NCBI GenBank assembly: GCA_964477445.1
Contig: CAYZED010000010.1
Location: forward strand, 8,612-72,611
Direction: 5' to 3'
Source of the DNA: CAYZED01 sp964477445
Lineage (GTDB): Bacteria; Bacillota; Clostridia; Lutisporales; Lutisporaceae
Length of the DNA stretch: 64,000 nt
The number at the start of each line of letters is the position of its first letter. Position 1 is the first letter of the stretch. Made by a program: the position numbers and the translations under genes. The notes below the pieces were generated by a model that was not told the origin of the DNA, ran no database searches, and was given only the letters and a program-made list of their open reading frames with translations. Positions 7,606 to 16,910 of this stretch are shown here, in pieces.

Positions 7606-7900
7606 GGTTGAAATACTTGAATCTGCTTGGAGAGAACTTGAAGAGATTGCAGATTATCATTTGTTGATTGTTGGTCCTATTTCAGCGAAGAAGGTAACTG
7701 ATAGAATATTGGATGCTTTGGAAAGGCTCGCAGAATTTCCATTGTCTTGTACTCATGTACCAGATAACGAACTAAAAGGACAGGACTATCGAATGCTTAT
7801 TTGTGATCAATATTTATGCATCTACCGATTGATAGGCGATGCGGTATATGTATATCACATCGCACATGGCTCAAGTGAATACGGCAATTTACTAAAATAG
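7592..7900 (+). CDS. ParE/RelE-family toxin
   Basis: 102 residues from ATG 7592, preceded by GAGG within the antitoxin frame; a longer in-frame start is unlikely because antitoxin and toxin normally overlap only slightly. Family features: ESAWRELEEIADYH, ISAKKVTDRILDALERLAEFP, then DYRMLICDQYLCIYRLIGDAVYVYHIAHGSSEY. The Y-R-x2-V-Y-x-Y-H-I-x-H-G-S pattern is typical of the ParE/RelE fold. ParE toxins poison gyrase and RelE toxins cleave mRNA; which one applies here cannot be told from sequence alone. Confidence 0.88.
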   Translation: MPKAKVEILESAWRELEEIADYHLLIVGPISAKKVTDRILDALERLAEFPLSCTHVPDNELKGQDYRMLICDQYLCIYRLIGDAVYVYHIAHGSSEYGNLLK

Positions 7901-7981
7901 TTTTGCGGATATAACCATAAATACATTTAGAAATACTAATGTTTTGCGGATTTGTTTTGTTGCAATTTTACAAGAAAATTA

Positions 7982-8010
7982 TTTACAAATCAAAATTGCT
8001 AAGATATAAT
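7982..8010 (+). promoter_or_regulatory. Promoter of the ATPase gene
   Basis: TTTACA (7982-7987), 17 nt, TATAAT (8005-8010). The 5' leader is about 40 nt. Confidence 0.6.
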
Positions 8011-8053
8011 TAAGTAAATCGTAACTTAGCAAATGCGAAGGGGGGATAATTAC

Positions 8054-9439
8054 ATGTTTATAGGGCGTGAAAAAGAGCTAAAGGATTTAAAAAACCTCTA
8101 TGAAACAGATAAATTTCAGCTTCCAGTTATTTATGGAAGAAGACGCATAGGTAAAACAGCACTTATCAACGAATTTGTTAGAAATAAGGATACGATTTAT
8201 TTTACTGGGATTGAAACTACTGGGAAACAAAATCTCGAAAATCTCAGTAAAAGCATTTTTTATTACACTGATGGGTCAGGAATTGCACCGGTTTTTTCGT
8301 CATATCAGGAAACATTAGAATATGTTTTCAATCTTGCAGAAACTAAAAGAATAGTGCTCGTTATAGATGAATACCCATATCTAGCAAAGTCGTACAAAGC
8401 ATTTCCTTCAATTTTGCAGCTACTAATTGACAAGAAAAAAGACACATCAAAATTGTTCATCATTCTCTGCGGTTCATCAATGTCTTTTATGGAAGAGAAT
8501 GTTCTTGGCTATAAAAGCCCATTATATGGGAGGAGAACTGCACAGTTTAAGGTGATGCCTTTTGATTTTTTTGAAAGCAGAAGATATTTTAAAAACTTTT
8601 CGAATTTGGATATGGCAATTATTTATGGCATAGTAGGTGGCACACCTCAATATTTACTTCAAATGGACGATAAAATCTCACTTGAGGAAAATATAAAGGG
8701 GAAACTATTAAATTCAACTTCATATTTATTTGAAGAGCCAAATAATTTATTAAAGCAAGAAGTTCGAGAGGCAGCGATATACAACGCAATTATATCCACA
8801 GTGGCAAAAGGTAGCACGAAACTATCGGAAATTTCGAGCAAAGTTGGGGAAGAAACAAGCGCATGTTCGGCGTATTTAAAAAACTTAATTTCACTGGGAA
8901 TTATTAAGAAGGAAGTGCCATTTACTGAAAAATCATCAAGAAAGACTATATATGTTATTGCAGATAATTTATTTAGGTTTTGGTATCGATTTATTCCAAC
9001 AAATATTTCAATCATTCAGAACGATATGACAGAATTGGCATATAAAAATATATACACACAGTTATCATCGTATATGGGTGCAGTCTTTGAAGAAATCTGT
9101 AAGCAGTATTTGTGGGCGTTAAATAAGCAGGGTAAAGCGGCTGTTACATTCACTGATTTAGGTCGCTGGTGGGGTAACGATCAAAAAAACAAACGTGAAA
9201 CAGAAATTGATATTATGGGTATCGACGGTGAAGATTCTGCCCTTTTTTGTGAGTGCAAATGGACTAATGAAAAAATTGATACAGTGGTGCTTGATACTTT
9301 AATTGAAAGAAGCCGACTATTTAATTATGAAGACGTTTACTTTTATGTTTTTGCAAAAACTGGTTTCACAAAAGGTTGCACCGAAAAAGCATTAGATTAT
9401 GGGAACGTTAAGTTAGTTACATTTGAAGAGATGATGTAA
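8054..9439 (+). CDS. AAA ATPase with C-terminal DUF234 (PD-(D/E)XK-like) domain
   Basis: 461 residues from ATG 8054, which follows AGGGGGG; an ATG at 8033 overlaps the Shine-Dalgarno. The N-terminal ATPase has MFIGREKELKDL, Walker A YGRRRIGKTALI, Walker B VLVIDEYPYL and CGSSMSFM. A winged-helix segment sits around residues 260-310. The C-terminal DUF234 region carries ETEIDIMGI and FCECKW, which fits the acidic and E-x-K positions of a PD-(D/E)XK nuclease fold. The family is widespread in archaea and anaerobes with no settled function. It is a monocistronic gene with its own promoter. Confidence 0.85.
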   Translation: MFIGREKELKDLKNLYETDKFQLPVIYGRRRIGKTALINEFVRNKDTIYFTGIETTGKQNLENLSKSIFYYTDGSGIAPVFSSYQETLEYVFNLAETKRIVLVIDEYPYLAKSYKAFPSILQLLIDKKKDTSKLFIILCGSSMSFMEENVLGYKSPLYGRRTAQFKVMPFDFFESRRYFKNFSNLDMAIIYGIVGGTPQYLLQMDDKISLEENIKGKLLNSTSYLFEEPNNLLKQEVREAAIYNAIISTVAKGSTKLSEISSKVGEETSACSAYLKNLISLGIIKKEVPFTEKSSRKTIYVIADNLFRFWYRFIPTNISIIQNDMTELAYKNIYTQLSSYMGAVFEEICKQYLWALNKQGKAAVTFTDLGRWWGNDQKNKRETEIDIMGIDGEDSALFCECKWTNEKIDTVVLDTLIERSRLFNYEDVYFYVFAKTGFTKGCTEKALDYGNVKLVTFEEMM

Positions 9440-9509
9440 TAAAAAGTATCTGCTGCACCAACGATTGGATTTGAAGCTGCATGTAAGACATTGAGGGAGG
9501 CGAATATTT

Positions 9510-12125
9510 GTGTGGTTAAACTATGTTAAGGTTTTCATTGCAAAAAAGTGGAAAATTGCACTGAAGTTGATTTTTGCAGCATTTATTCTATTTTTAATAG
9601 TAAAGGGTGGAAGCGACCAAATTCAAAAGATTGATCTTTCTAAAACGATTGATTTATTGCGTAAGTTGCCTTTTACAAACGCTATTTCTTTGATTATATT
9701 AGGTCTTGCGGCAACAGCCACTATGACACTATATGATTTTTCAATTATTCGTTATTTTAAGCATAGTATTAAAACCTCGCTTTTTTTTAGTATTGCGTTT
9801 GTAGCTAATGCACTTAATAATCTATTAGGTATGGGTGGGCTCGCAGGAGCAACAGCCAGAACCATTTTACTAAGAAAGAACAATCTTGATTTTAAAGCAT
9901 CACTCTACTATAATGTTTTATTAGCGCCTGCAACACCTACAGGACTGTCAATTTTAGCAGTTTTTTTATTGTTTGAATCAAAAACAATTGGATTAATTAC
10001 TGCCCATTATCCTTGGATATATATTGGTATTATTGGAATGATTATTTATCTTCCGTTTTATCTTTTATCAGATAAAATAGTGGATTTCTTTAAAATAAGT
10101 AGTGAGTCAGGTACAGCGCATAAATCGCTTGCGTTGAAATTTAAATTGATAGGCATCTCTTTTTTAGAGTGGTTTTCAGCAGCGTTGCTTTTTTACTATA
10201 TTACATGTATGTATGTCGGAAATGTAGATTTCATCTATATTTTATGTATTTATTCTTTAGCAGCTATTGCAGGCATTATAAGTTTTTTACCAGGTGGAAT
10301 AGGATCTTTTGATTTAATTGCACTAGTAGGCCTACAGTTATTTAAGGTTCCGGCTTCAGATGCTCTTACAATTTTAGTTTTATTTCGCCTGTTTTATTAT
10401 CTTGTGCCTGCGTTTTTAGGCAGCGTAGTTTTACTTATGAATCTAACTATGGACAGAAATGAAAAATTGTTCTCTTACTCCTTCTTGACAAATATTGGAA
10501 TATTTAATAGTGTTTTAAAGTACTATAAAACGTATAGTGATTTTGTAAATGTGCTGTTATCTATTCTGGTGTTTTCTAGTGGATTGGTGCTTTTGATCTC
10601 AGCGATTAAGCCTGGGATTGAGGAGAGAGTTAAATTTGCATCAGAGTTTCTATCAGAATTCGTCTTGATGTTCTCCCAAAGTGCCTCGATAGTGATTGGT
10701 TTTCTTATAATTGTGTTATCTTTTGAAGTGTTATATAAGGTTAAGCGCGCTTATAATTTAACGGTGTACCTGCTTTTAGTGGGAGGAGTGTTCACTTTTT
10801 TGAAAGGCCTCGATTTTGAAGAAGCGATTTTCTTGTTAATTGTTCTTTGCTTAATAAAAATTTCCAAGCCAAGTTTTTACCGCTTTAGTATACCAGTTAG
10901 GATCTCAAAGATTGTTTTAACGTCTTTTATTGGACTCCTTAGTATTGTGGTGTATTTTGAAATTAATCAAAAAATATATTTTGATACTATTGCACATCAT
11001 CTGTATCCTGCTAATCTGTTTGGGAATTATGGAGATGTATTCTATCACAGTATAGTTACGTATGTGGTTTTTGTAATTTTCTTATTATGGCTCTACACAA
11101 AAAAAGCAAAAATCGAGAACGATCCACTATATCTTAAACCGGATTACGATAAATTGAGAAAATTTCTTTCGAATCAGCAAGGGAACGCATTGACACACTT
11201 GCTATATTTGGGCGACAAAAATTTGTATTGGGCATGCAATGATGAAATTATAATACCTTATGCGAAATATCAAGATGTATTCGTTGTTTTAGGTGATCCG
11301 ATTGGGAAAGAAGAATTGCTCTCGAAAGCTATTCAGGAATTTCAAGATTTTTTAGATAAATATGGGTATGAGGCTGTTTTCTATGAAGTGTCAGATAAAA
11401 ACTTAACTGTTTATCACGATAATGGGTATTACTTTTTTAAACTTGGAGAAGAAGCGATTGTTAATTTAGAAAGCTTCAACCTTTCAGGTGCAAAAAATAG
11501 TACATTAAGGCACACTATGAACAGTTTTAACAAGAGTGGAGTTTGCTTTGAAATTGTGAAGCCGCCATTTGAAAAACAACTCCTTTCAGAATTTTCTGAG
11601 GTCTCAAAAGAATGGCTTGGAAATAGGAGCGAAATGGGGTTCTCGCTGGGTTGGTACAAAGAAGATTACCTTCAGCTTTCAGAAGTAGCGGTATTAAGAG
11701 ATAATAATTCTAGAATTATGGCATTTGTTTCCTTGATGCCAAGTTATGATGGTAATATGTCGGCATCCACAGATTTAATGAGACTTAGAAGTGATGTTCC
11801 ACATGGCACGATGGATTTTATAATTCTTAATCTATGCATTCACTTTAAAGAAAATGGTTATAAATTTTTTAATTTGGGAATGGCTCCTCTATCTAACGTC
11901 GGACGTTCACCAAATTCGCATAGAAGCGAAAAGATAGCACGATTTGCGTTTCAATATGGTCGATTCTTTTACAGCTTTGAAGGATTAAGAAAATATAAAG
12001 AAAAATACAACCCTACTTGGAAACCTAGATATCTTGCATACCCACAGCTTATTTCGCTTCCTACAGTAATAATGAAGATTTCCATGTTGGTATCTTCAAA
12101 GAAGAAAAAACAAGAGATTAGTTGA
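9510..12125 (+). CDS. mprF: Phosphatidylglycerol lysyltransferase/flippase MprF
   Basis: 871 residues from GTG 9510 (GGGAGG 9 nt upstream), the normal MprF length. The first ~540 residues form about 14 membrane helices and include the flippase-type motif FLPGGIGSFD. The C-terminal cytosolic domain (from about 560) is the DUF2156 aminoacyl-transferase fold, with GDPIG, YGYEAVFYEVSD and FFNLGMAPLSNVG. It transfers an amino acid (lysine or alanine) from aminoacyl-tRNA to phosphatidylglycerol and flips the product, lowering the net negative surface charge and giving resistance to cationic peptides. The amino acid used cannot be determined here. It stands alone and ends at a shared terminator. Confidence 0.92.
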   Translation: MWLNYVKVFIAKKWKIALKLIFAAFILFLIVKGGSDQIQKIDLSKTIDLLRKLPFTNAISLIILGLAATATMTLYDFSIIRYFKHSIKTSLFFSIAFVANALNNLLGMGGLAGATARTILLRKNNLDFKASLYYNVLLAPATPTGLSILAVFLLFESKTIGLITAHYPWIYIGIIGMIIYLPFYLLSDKIVDFFKISSESGTAHKSLALKFKLIGISFLEWFSAALLFYYITCMYVGNVDFIYILCIYSLAAIAGIISFLPGGIGSFDLIALVGLQLFKVPASDALTILVLFRLFYYLVPAFLGSVVLLMNLTMDRNEKLFSYSFLTNIGIFNSVLKYYKTYSDFVNVLLSILVFSSGLVLLISAIKPGIEERVKFASEFLSEFVLMFSQSASIVIGFLIIVLSFEVLYKVKRAYNLTVYLLLVGGVFTFLKGLDFEEAIFLLIVLCLIKISKPSFYRFSIPVRISKIVLTSFIGLLSIVVYFEINQKIYFDTIAHHLYPANLFGNYGDVFYHSIVTYVVFVIFLLWLYTKKAKIENDPLYLKPDYDKLRKFLSNQQGNALTHLLYLGDKNLYWACNDEIIIPYAKYQDVFVVLGDPIGKEELLSKAIQEFQDFLDKYGYEAVFYEVSDKNLTVYHDNGYYFFKLGEEAIVNLESFNLSGAKNSTLRHTMNSFNKSGVCFEIVKPPFEKQLLSEFSEVSKEWLGNRSEMGFSLGWYKEDYLQLSEVAVLRDNNSRIMAFVSLMPSYDGNMSASTDLMRLRSDVPHGTMDFIILNLCIHFKENGYKFFNLGMAPLSNVGRSPNSHRSEKIARFAFQYGRFFYSFEGLRKYKEKYNPTWKPRYLAYPQLISLPTVIMKISMLVSSKKKKQEIS

Positions 12126-12144
12126 GTTATCATTAAAACCAACC

Positions 12145-12202
12145 AAAAAAACAAGCATGTTGCAATTAAGAGTACACTCCTATTGCGATATGCTTGTTTT
12201 TT
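12145..12202. terminator. Bidirectional terminator between mprF and the flavoprotein gene
   Basis: AACAAGCAT...TTGCAAT pairs with ATTGC...ATGCTTGTT. There is an A-run on the left and a T-run on the right, so it can serve both convergent genes. Confidence 0.75.
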
Positions 12203-12224
12203 AATACTATGTTTTAAGTTAATA

Positions 12225-13175
12225 CTACGCTTCTACTTCATCTAGCTCATTCAGAACTTTCTTGAAGATATCTTTAACAGACAAAATTTCTTTTATTCTA
12301 GGGACATATTTTCCTGAAAAAATGAGTGCTCTTTCAAAATTTCCCCCAACCTTAGCGTTGTTCAGTGCATCCATTATGCAAAAGTTATGAGAGCATCTTT
12401 TTAAACAGGCGACGCACTCTTCAATAGTGTTTTGACCCGCCTCAACCTTTTCTAAGAAAGCATTTCTGATTCCTTGACCCGGAAGTCCAACAGGGCTTTT
12501 TATTAACGTTACATCATCTTCGTTGCAGTTTATATAGAGCTGTTTCATTTCATCGGATGCATTTGATTCCTCACTGGCAGCAAATCTAGTTCCCATCTGC
12601 ACGCCATCTGCACCCATCTTAAGAGCCTTTGCCATGTCATATCCGTCAAGAATGCCACCTGCACCTATTACTGGCAGTGTTACAGCAGCTCTAACCTCAG
12701 GCAAAATATCTAGCATGGGTCTATCAGTACCTAGGTGTCCACCTGCTTCAGCACCTTCGACAATAACCGCAGCCGCACCGAGTTTTTCTGCCATAATTGC
12801 GAGTTTTGCACTAGATACAATTGGAACTATAGGGGTATTAGATTCTTTGCCCCAAATAAACATATCTCGTGAAAAACCAGCACCTGAAATAACAAGATCG
12901 ATTTTTTCTTTTATAGCTGTTTTCACTAAATCGGCAAAATTATTAACTGCAAACAGTATGTTTACACCAATTAAGCCCTTGGTGAGTTCTCTGGCTTTTC
13001 TTATTTCATTTGCCAATTCTTCTAAAGTCATTCCAGTACCAGCGATAATCCCAATACCGCCTTCGTTTGCCACAGCGGCAGCAAGTTTTGCGGTAGAGAT
13101 TTTCACAGCCATTCCGCCTTGAATTATGGGAATACGTGCTTCTATGTTTCCAATTTTTAATGATTTAAAATTCAT
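12225..13175 (-). CDS. Nitronate monooxygenase / FabK-like FMN flavoprotein
   Basis: 316 residues, RBS GGAGG before the ATG. A TIM-barrel FMN protein of the 2-nitropropane dioxygenase/FabK family: IIQGGMAV, GIIAGTG, the catalytic-type His in EAGGHLGTDRP (H147), AGGILDG and GVQMGTRF for phosphate binding. An extra Cys-rich C-terminal segment, CVACLKRCSHNFCIM (about 265-279), could bind metal or an iron-sulfur cluster and appears in a clostridial subgroup of the family. It may be an enoyl-ACP reductase or nitronate oxygenase; no fatty-acid genes lie nearby, so FabK function is not supported by context. Confidence 0.85.
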   Translation of the reverse strand: MNFKSLKIGNIEARIPIIQGGMAVKISTAKLAAAVANEGGIGIIAGTGMTLEELANEIRKARELTKGLIGVNILFAVNNFADLVKTAIKEKIDLVISGAGFSRDMFIWGKESNTPIVPIVSSAKLAIMAEKLGAAAVIVEGAEAGGHLGTDRPMLDILPEVRAAVTLPVIGAGGILDGYDMAKALKMGADGVQMGTRFAASEESNASDEMKQLYINCNEDDVTLIKSPVGLPGQGIRNAFLEKVEAGQNTIEECVACLKRCSHNFCIMDALNNAKVGGNFERALIFSGKYVPRIKEILSVKDIFKKVLNELDEVEA

Positions 13176-13462
13176 ATTTCCTCCAGAGCTAAAGCCCTAA
13201 ATCATATTTAGTACCTGGTTATATAGTTTGATACTATGTTACCACAAAAATTTATTAATCACAATATAATTATAGGTTAATTTATCTTAATTTATCTTAA
13301 ATCACCTAAATCAACAAAATAATTTGAATTTTAAGGACATTTAACATAGTATATTAAGTATCAGAGAAAATAGTAGATATAAGTAATAGATTAAGTAATA
13401 GATAACATTGTGTATTAAGCATCAGAAATGAATCTAGGAATTTATAAAGGGAGTGCATATAT

Positions 13463-15874
13463 TTGGATATAAGAAAAAAATCGGTACTTGTAACAGCAGT
13501 AATATTTTTAGTACTACTTTTAATCACTATTTCCGTTTTTATGATTTCATATGGGGGGAATTTATTAAGTGTCCAAAAAAATATTGCAGTACTAGAAGCT
13601 GAAAAAGCCACTAATGAAGTAAGAATACATTTAGAGAGATTAAAAGCTTTAAGTTATGATTTAGGAACGTGGGATGAGACTGTAGCATTTCTAAATGGTG
13701 AAAAGCTCGATTTTTCAGAACAATATATTAATGATGAGTATATTGATCGAATGTCATTGGATATGCTAGCCATAACTGATATAGATGGGAATATAAAGTT
13801 GCTAAATTACAACTCAAAGAAACAGAGCCTTGAGGAAGTTGCGTATACAAAAATCGTAAGAAGTATGATAACGAATAATTATCTTATTCAAGAAATCAAA
13901 AGTAAAAAAGCTGTCGATAAAAGCGAAATATATTTTCTCAAATCTGGAGTCTTGGAAATAAATGCAAGGTCGGTGACGGATAACCTAGGCGAACTGGAGC
14001 CTCAGGGGCTTATATTCACAGCTGATTTTATTTTTGAAAAAACTTCAGGTTGGGGTGATGGATACAAAATATCAAACATTTTATCGGGATATGATATAAC
14101 AAAGTACAGAAAAATAGATGGTACATATTATAGATTTGTTAATGATGGTGATTTGAAATTCATTCTTCCTTCGAGTTTATTTAAAGGACGAGAGGTGTTA
14201 ATTGAGAAAACTTATCCAGAGTTAATTGACTCAAAAAAACAGTTGCTTATTAACCTTGTAATAGTGTTTGTTTTGGCCATGTTAGGTGCAGTAGGCAGCA
14301 TTTATGTTTTTAGAAGATTTATTATGAACCCGTTAAATGTTTTGAGAGAATTCATGGGTAATCTAAATTTGGAAAATATCGAGCAACGAAGAATTGAGAT
14401 TAACAGTAATGATGAATTTTTTCAACTTGCCAATTATATTAATGGCGCGATAGATAGAATTGAAAAAGACAGCAAAACAATAAAAAATCTGAATGCTAGG
14501 CATGAGCAAGCAATGGAAGCAGCAGGTGCAGGAAGCTTTGGCATTGCATTGTCAACAATGCATATAAGAATGGATAAAAAGATGGCAAGTTTGATAGGAT
14601 ATTCAGGTGAAAATCTAGAAATTCCAATTGAAAATATAAGAGAACTATTTGACGTTTCTTCAGTTAATAATTTTATAACAAAAGCTACCTACGAGGGAGT
14701 TGCAATTCTTGAGGATGATATCATTTTGCCTACAGTCTCGGAAGCTGGATCAAAAACAATTTTGTTCAAAGCTGATTTAAATAGACTAAGAGAAGATGAT
14801 GATTTATACGATATAACTGGAATTGCATTTGATTATACAGAAGAATTTTTAAAGGAAAAACAACTTGAATTTATAAGTTTCCATGATATACTCACCGGAT
14901 TATATAATAGAAGTTATTTTGAGAGTGTAATAGATGAGTTAGAAGAAAAAAATGAGATGCCTTATGGAATTGTTATTGGTGATATGAATGGCTTAAAAAT
15001 GGTAAATGACACATTTGGACACGAAGAAGGAGACAAACTACTTAAAACAATTGCAGTTATATTAAGAGAAAGTTCTAGAAAAAAAGATCTAGTTTTCAGA
15101 TGGGGTGGGGATGAGTTTTGTATAGTCCTCCCAGGAGCAAATGAAGAAGTTATGAAGGAAATCATAAATTCCACTATGTACAGACTCGAAAATTATTCAG
15201 GATCGATCATTCCGCCTTCCATATCATTAGGGCATATCATTAGAGATGCTGGTTTTAATAGTGCAGCAGAAGCGATTCGCGAAGCAGAAGAAATGATGTA
15301 TAGCCAAAAGGTAAGCCAAAGCAAGGTACTAAGAGAGAATTTGCTTCAGTATTTTAGAGATAGACTTGAAAAGAACGGCATTGAAACGCTTCAGCATAAC
15401 AAACGATTACTTGAACTTGCTGAGAGAGCTGGTATTGCAGCAGAATTTAGTGATGCAAAGATTGATGAATTGAAAGATTTGGCCACACTCCACGATATCG
15501 GCATGATTTCTGTAAGTGAGAACATTGTTCTGAAACAAGAAGATTTGGATGACTATGAGTGGGATGCGTTGAAACTGCATACAGAAACAGGTTTTAGAAT
15601 ATGTAAAGCGACACCTGAGTTTTCTCATATAGCATATGCACTACTTTCACACCACGAAAGATTTGATGGACTAGGATATCCAAGAGGTATAAAAAATGGT
15701 GAGTTACCAATGATATCAAGGATTTTCTCGGTGCTTGATTCATTTGTTTCTATGACAAGTGACAGACCTTATAGAAATGCGATATCAGAAGAAGAGGCTA
15801 TTCGTGAAATCGAATCAAAAGCAGGAACGCAGTTTGATCCAGTAGCTGTTAAAATTTGTTTAAAAATATTCTAA
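13463..15874 (+). CDS. CHASE4-GGDEF-HD-GYP membrane sensor for c-di-GMP turnover
   Basis: 803 residues from TTG 13463 after AAAGGGAG. Order: TM helix (about 8-28), an extracellular CHASE4-like sensor (YDLGTWDETVAFLNG), a second TM (about 262-285), a HAMP-like linker, a PAS-like region, then a GGDEF domain with intact RWGGDEF (about residue 546) and an I-site RKKD five residues before it. The C-terminus is an HD-GYP domain with LHDIGMI and HHERFDGLGYPRG. Both halves keep catalytic motifs, so synthesis and breakdown of cyclic di-GMP are both possible, with product inhibition by the I-site. It stands alone, divergent from the flavoprotein gene. Confidence 0.88.
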   Translation: MDIRKKSVLVTAVIFLVLLLITISVFMISYGGNLLSVQKNIAVLEAEKATNEVRIHLERLKALSYDLGTWDETVAFLNGEKLDFSEQYINDEYIDRMSLDMLAITDIDGNIKLLNYNSKKQSLEEVAYTKIVRSMITNNYLIQEIKSKKAVDKSEIYFLKSGVLEINARSVTDNLGELEPQGLIFTADFIFEKTSGWGDGYKISNILSGYDITKYRKIDGTYYRFVNDGDLKFILPSSLFKGREVLIEKTYPELIDSKKQLLINLVIVFVLAMLGAVGSIYVFRRFIMNPLNVLREFMGNLNLENIEQRRIEINSNDEFFQLANYINGAIDRIEKDSKTIKNLNARHEQAMEAAGAGSFGIALSTMHIRMDKKMASLIGYSGENLEIPIENIRELFDVSSVNNFITKATYEGVAILEDDIILPTVSEAGSKTILFKADLNRLREDDDLYDITGIAFDYTEEFLKEKQLEFISFHDILTGLYNRSYFESVIDELEEKNEMPYGIVIGDMNGLKMVNDTFGHEEGDKLLKTIAVILRESSRKKDLVFRWGGDEFCIVLPGANEEVMKEIINSTMYRLENYSGSIIPPSISLGHIIRDAGFNSAAEAIREAEEMMYSQKVSQSKVLRENLLQYFRDRLEKNGIETLQHNKRLLELAERAGIAAEFSDAKIDELKDLATLHDIGMISVSENIVLKQEDLDDYEWDALKLHTETGFRICKATPEFSHIAYALLSHHERFDGLGYPRGIKNGELPMISRIFSVLDSFVSMTSDRPYRNAISEEEAIREIESKAGTQFDPVAVKICLKIF

Positions 15875-15988
15875 ATTATTATGTAAAATATCAACATGTT
15901 GTTGCTTCGTAATAAAATAATGCTATATGTAGTATTTAGGAAATACACTAGTATTATTTGATTATTCTATACAATTGTAATTATTTGC

Positions 15989-16017
15989 TTGACTTTACCT
16001 TCTGAAATGTATATTAT
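15989..16017 (+). promoter_or_regulatory. Promoter of the 61-residue ORF
   Basis: TTGACT (15989-15994), a 17-nt spacer, TATTAT (16012-16017). This leaves a leader of about 70 nt before the start codon. Confidence 0.6.
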
Positions 16018-16096
16018 TCAGGTAGAAGCTTCTTAAAGTTAAGATTAAATTAAAACTAACCGATATATTAGTATAGATAATTAGGGAGGCAATATT

Positions 16097-16282
16097 ATGG
16101 ACAAGAAGATCGTTCAGTGCTTAGATGATAGTAATTGGCATGGAGAATACTGTATTGTTGATATGACCTTCTCTCCGAATGAAACGGATGAAGTTTTAGC
16201 AGTTCTTTTAAGTAATAGAAGAATTGGTCATCACATTACATGTGTTTCGAGAGTTAAAGAAGTTGAAAGTTCAAATAACTAA
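16097..16282 (+). CDS. Small protein of unknown function (61 aa)
   Basis: It begins at ATG after TTAGGGAGG, has a consensus promoter at 15989 and a perfect terminator at 16301, so it is a complete single-gene unit. The sequence (MDKKIVQCLDDSNWHGEYC...) has three cysteines and three histidines, no signal peptide and no membrane helix. I do not recognise the family. The regulatory signals around it argue for a real, well-expressed gene. The facing gene shares the terminator. Confidence 0.7.
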   Translation: MDKKIVQCLDDSNWHGEYCIVDMTFSPNETDEVLAVLLSNRRIGHHITCVSRVKEVESSNN

Positions 16283-16300
16283 AAATAATAATAATAAATA

Positions 16301-16339
16301 AAGAAGTGATGTTTTCTAATTAACATCGCTTCTTTTTTT
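16301..16339. terminator. Bidirectional terminator between two small unknown genes
   Basis: A 13-bp stem AAGAAGTGATGTT / AACATCGCTTCTT (one G-U pair) with an 8-nt loop and a T-run. The last codons of the reverse-strand gene lie against it. Confidence 0.8.
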
Positions 16340-16724
16340 ATTGTATTCCACCCAATCGGCCATAAACAGTTAGAGCATATTTAAAGAATGAAGCTGCAAT
16401 ATAACTTTTCAAATGAGTCCTTCGAGGAATATCGCTACCGTCAGGAACTGCATTAACAAATATATCTCCACCTTTATAAATAGGATAACATTCTTGATTA
16501 TCAAACTCTAAAAGAACACATTTCTTCATAATCACACTAATATTTCTTTCGTGATAAGCCCCAATTTTCATTGGCTTAGGGAGATTAACAATCTTAACTC
16601 TATAGCGAATACCACTTGGCATGTCAAATATAACTTCTCGATCGACAAGTTTTACGCTTTCATATTCATGCATTATAGAAACAATGGTAGATTCAACTTC
16701 TGGTGACAAAAAACCATAATACAT
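16338..16724 (-). CDS. Conserved-looking hypothetical protein (128 aa)
   Basis: The start is ATG 16724, preceded by TTAGGGG; an in-frame TTG 9 nt earlier overlaps that site. The sequence starts MYYGFLSPEVESTIVSIMHEY, is rich in strands, and has no membrane helix or signal peptide. PSGIRYRVKIVNLPKPMKIGAYHERN may be a beta-barrel or PilZ-like segment, but no PilZ RxxxR...DxSxxG motif is present. I do not assign a function. Convergent with the 61-residue gene. Confidence 0.6.
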   Translation of the reverse strand: MYYGFLSPEVESTIVSIMHEYESVKLVDREVIFDMPSGIRYRVKIVNLPKPMKIGAYHERNISVIMKKCVLLEFDNQECYPIYKGGDIFVNAVPDGSDIPRRTHLKSYIAASFFKYALTVYGRLGGIQ

Positions 16725-16910
16725 ACTTATCAACCCCTAATGATTTATATATATTATTATAGCATGTTTACAATATATATTAAGTAATTGAAAATGAAAC
16801 TTTAAAAAATAACCTTTTTAAAATTAGCCTTTTCAAAATATGAAACTTAAACTATAATATTTGTTGAATGAGAAAAGAACTTGAATGAAAAAAATTAGCT
16901 AGGATGTGAA

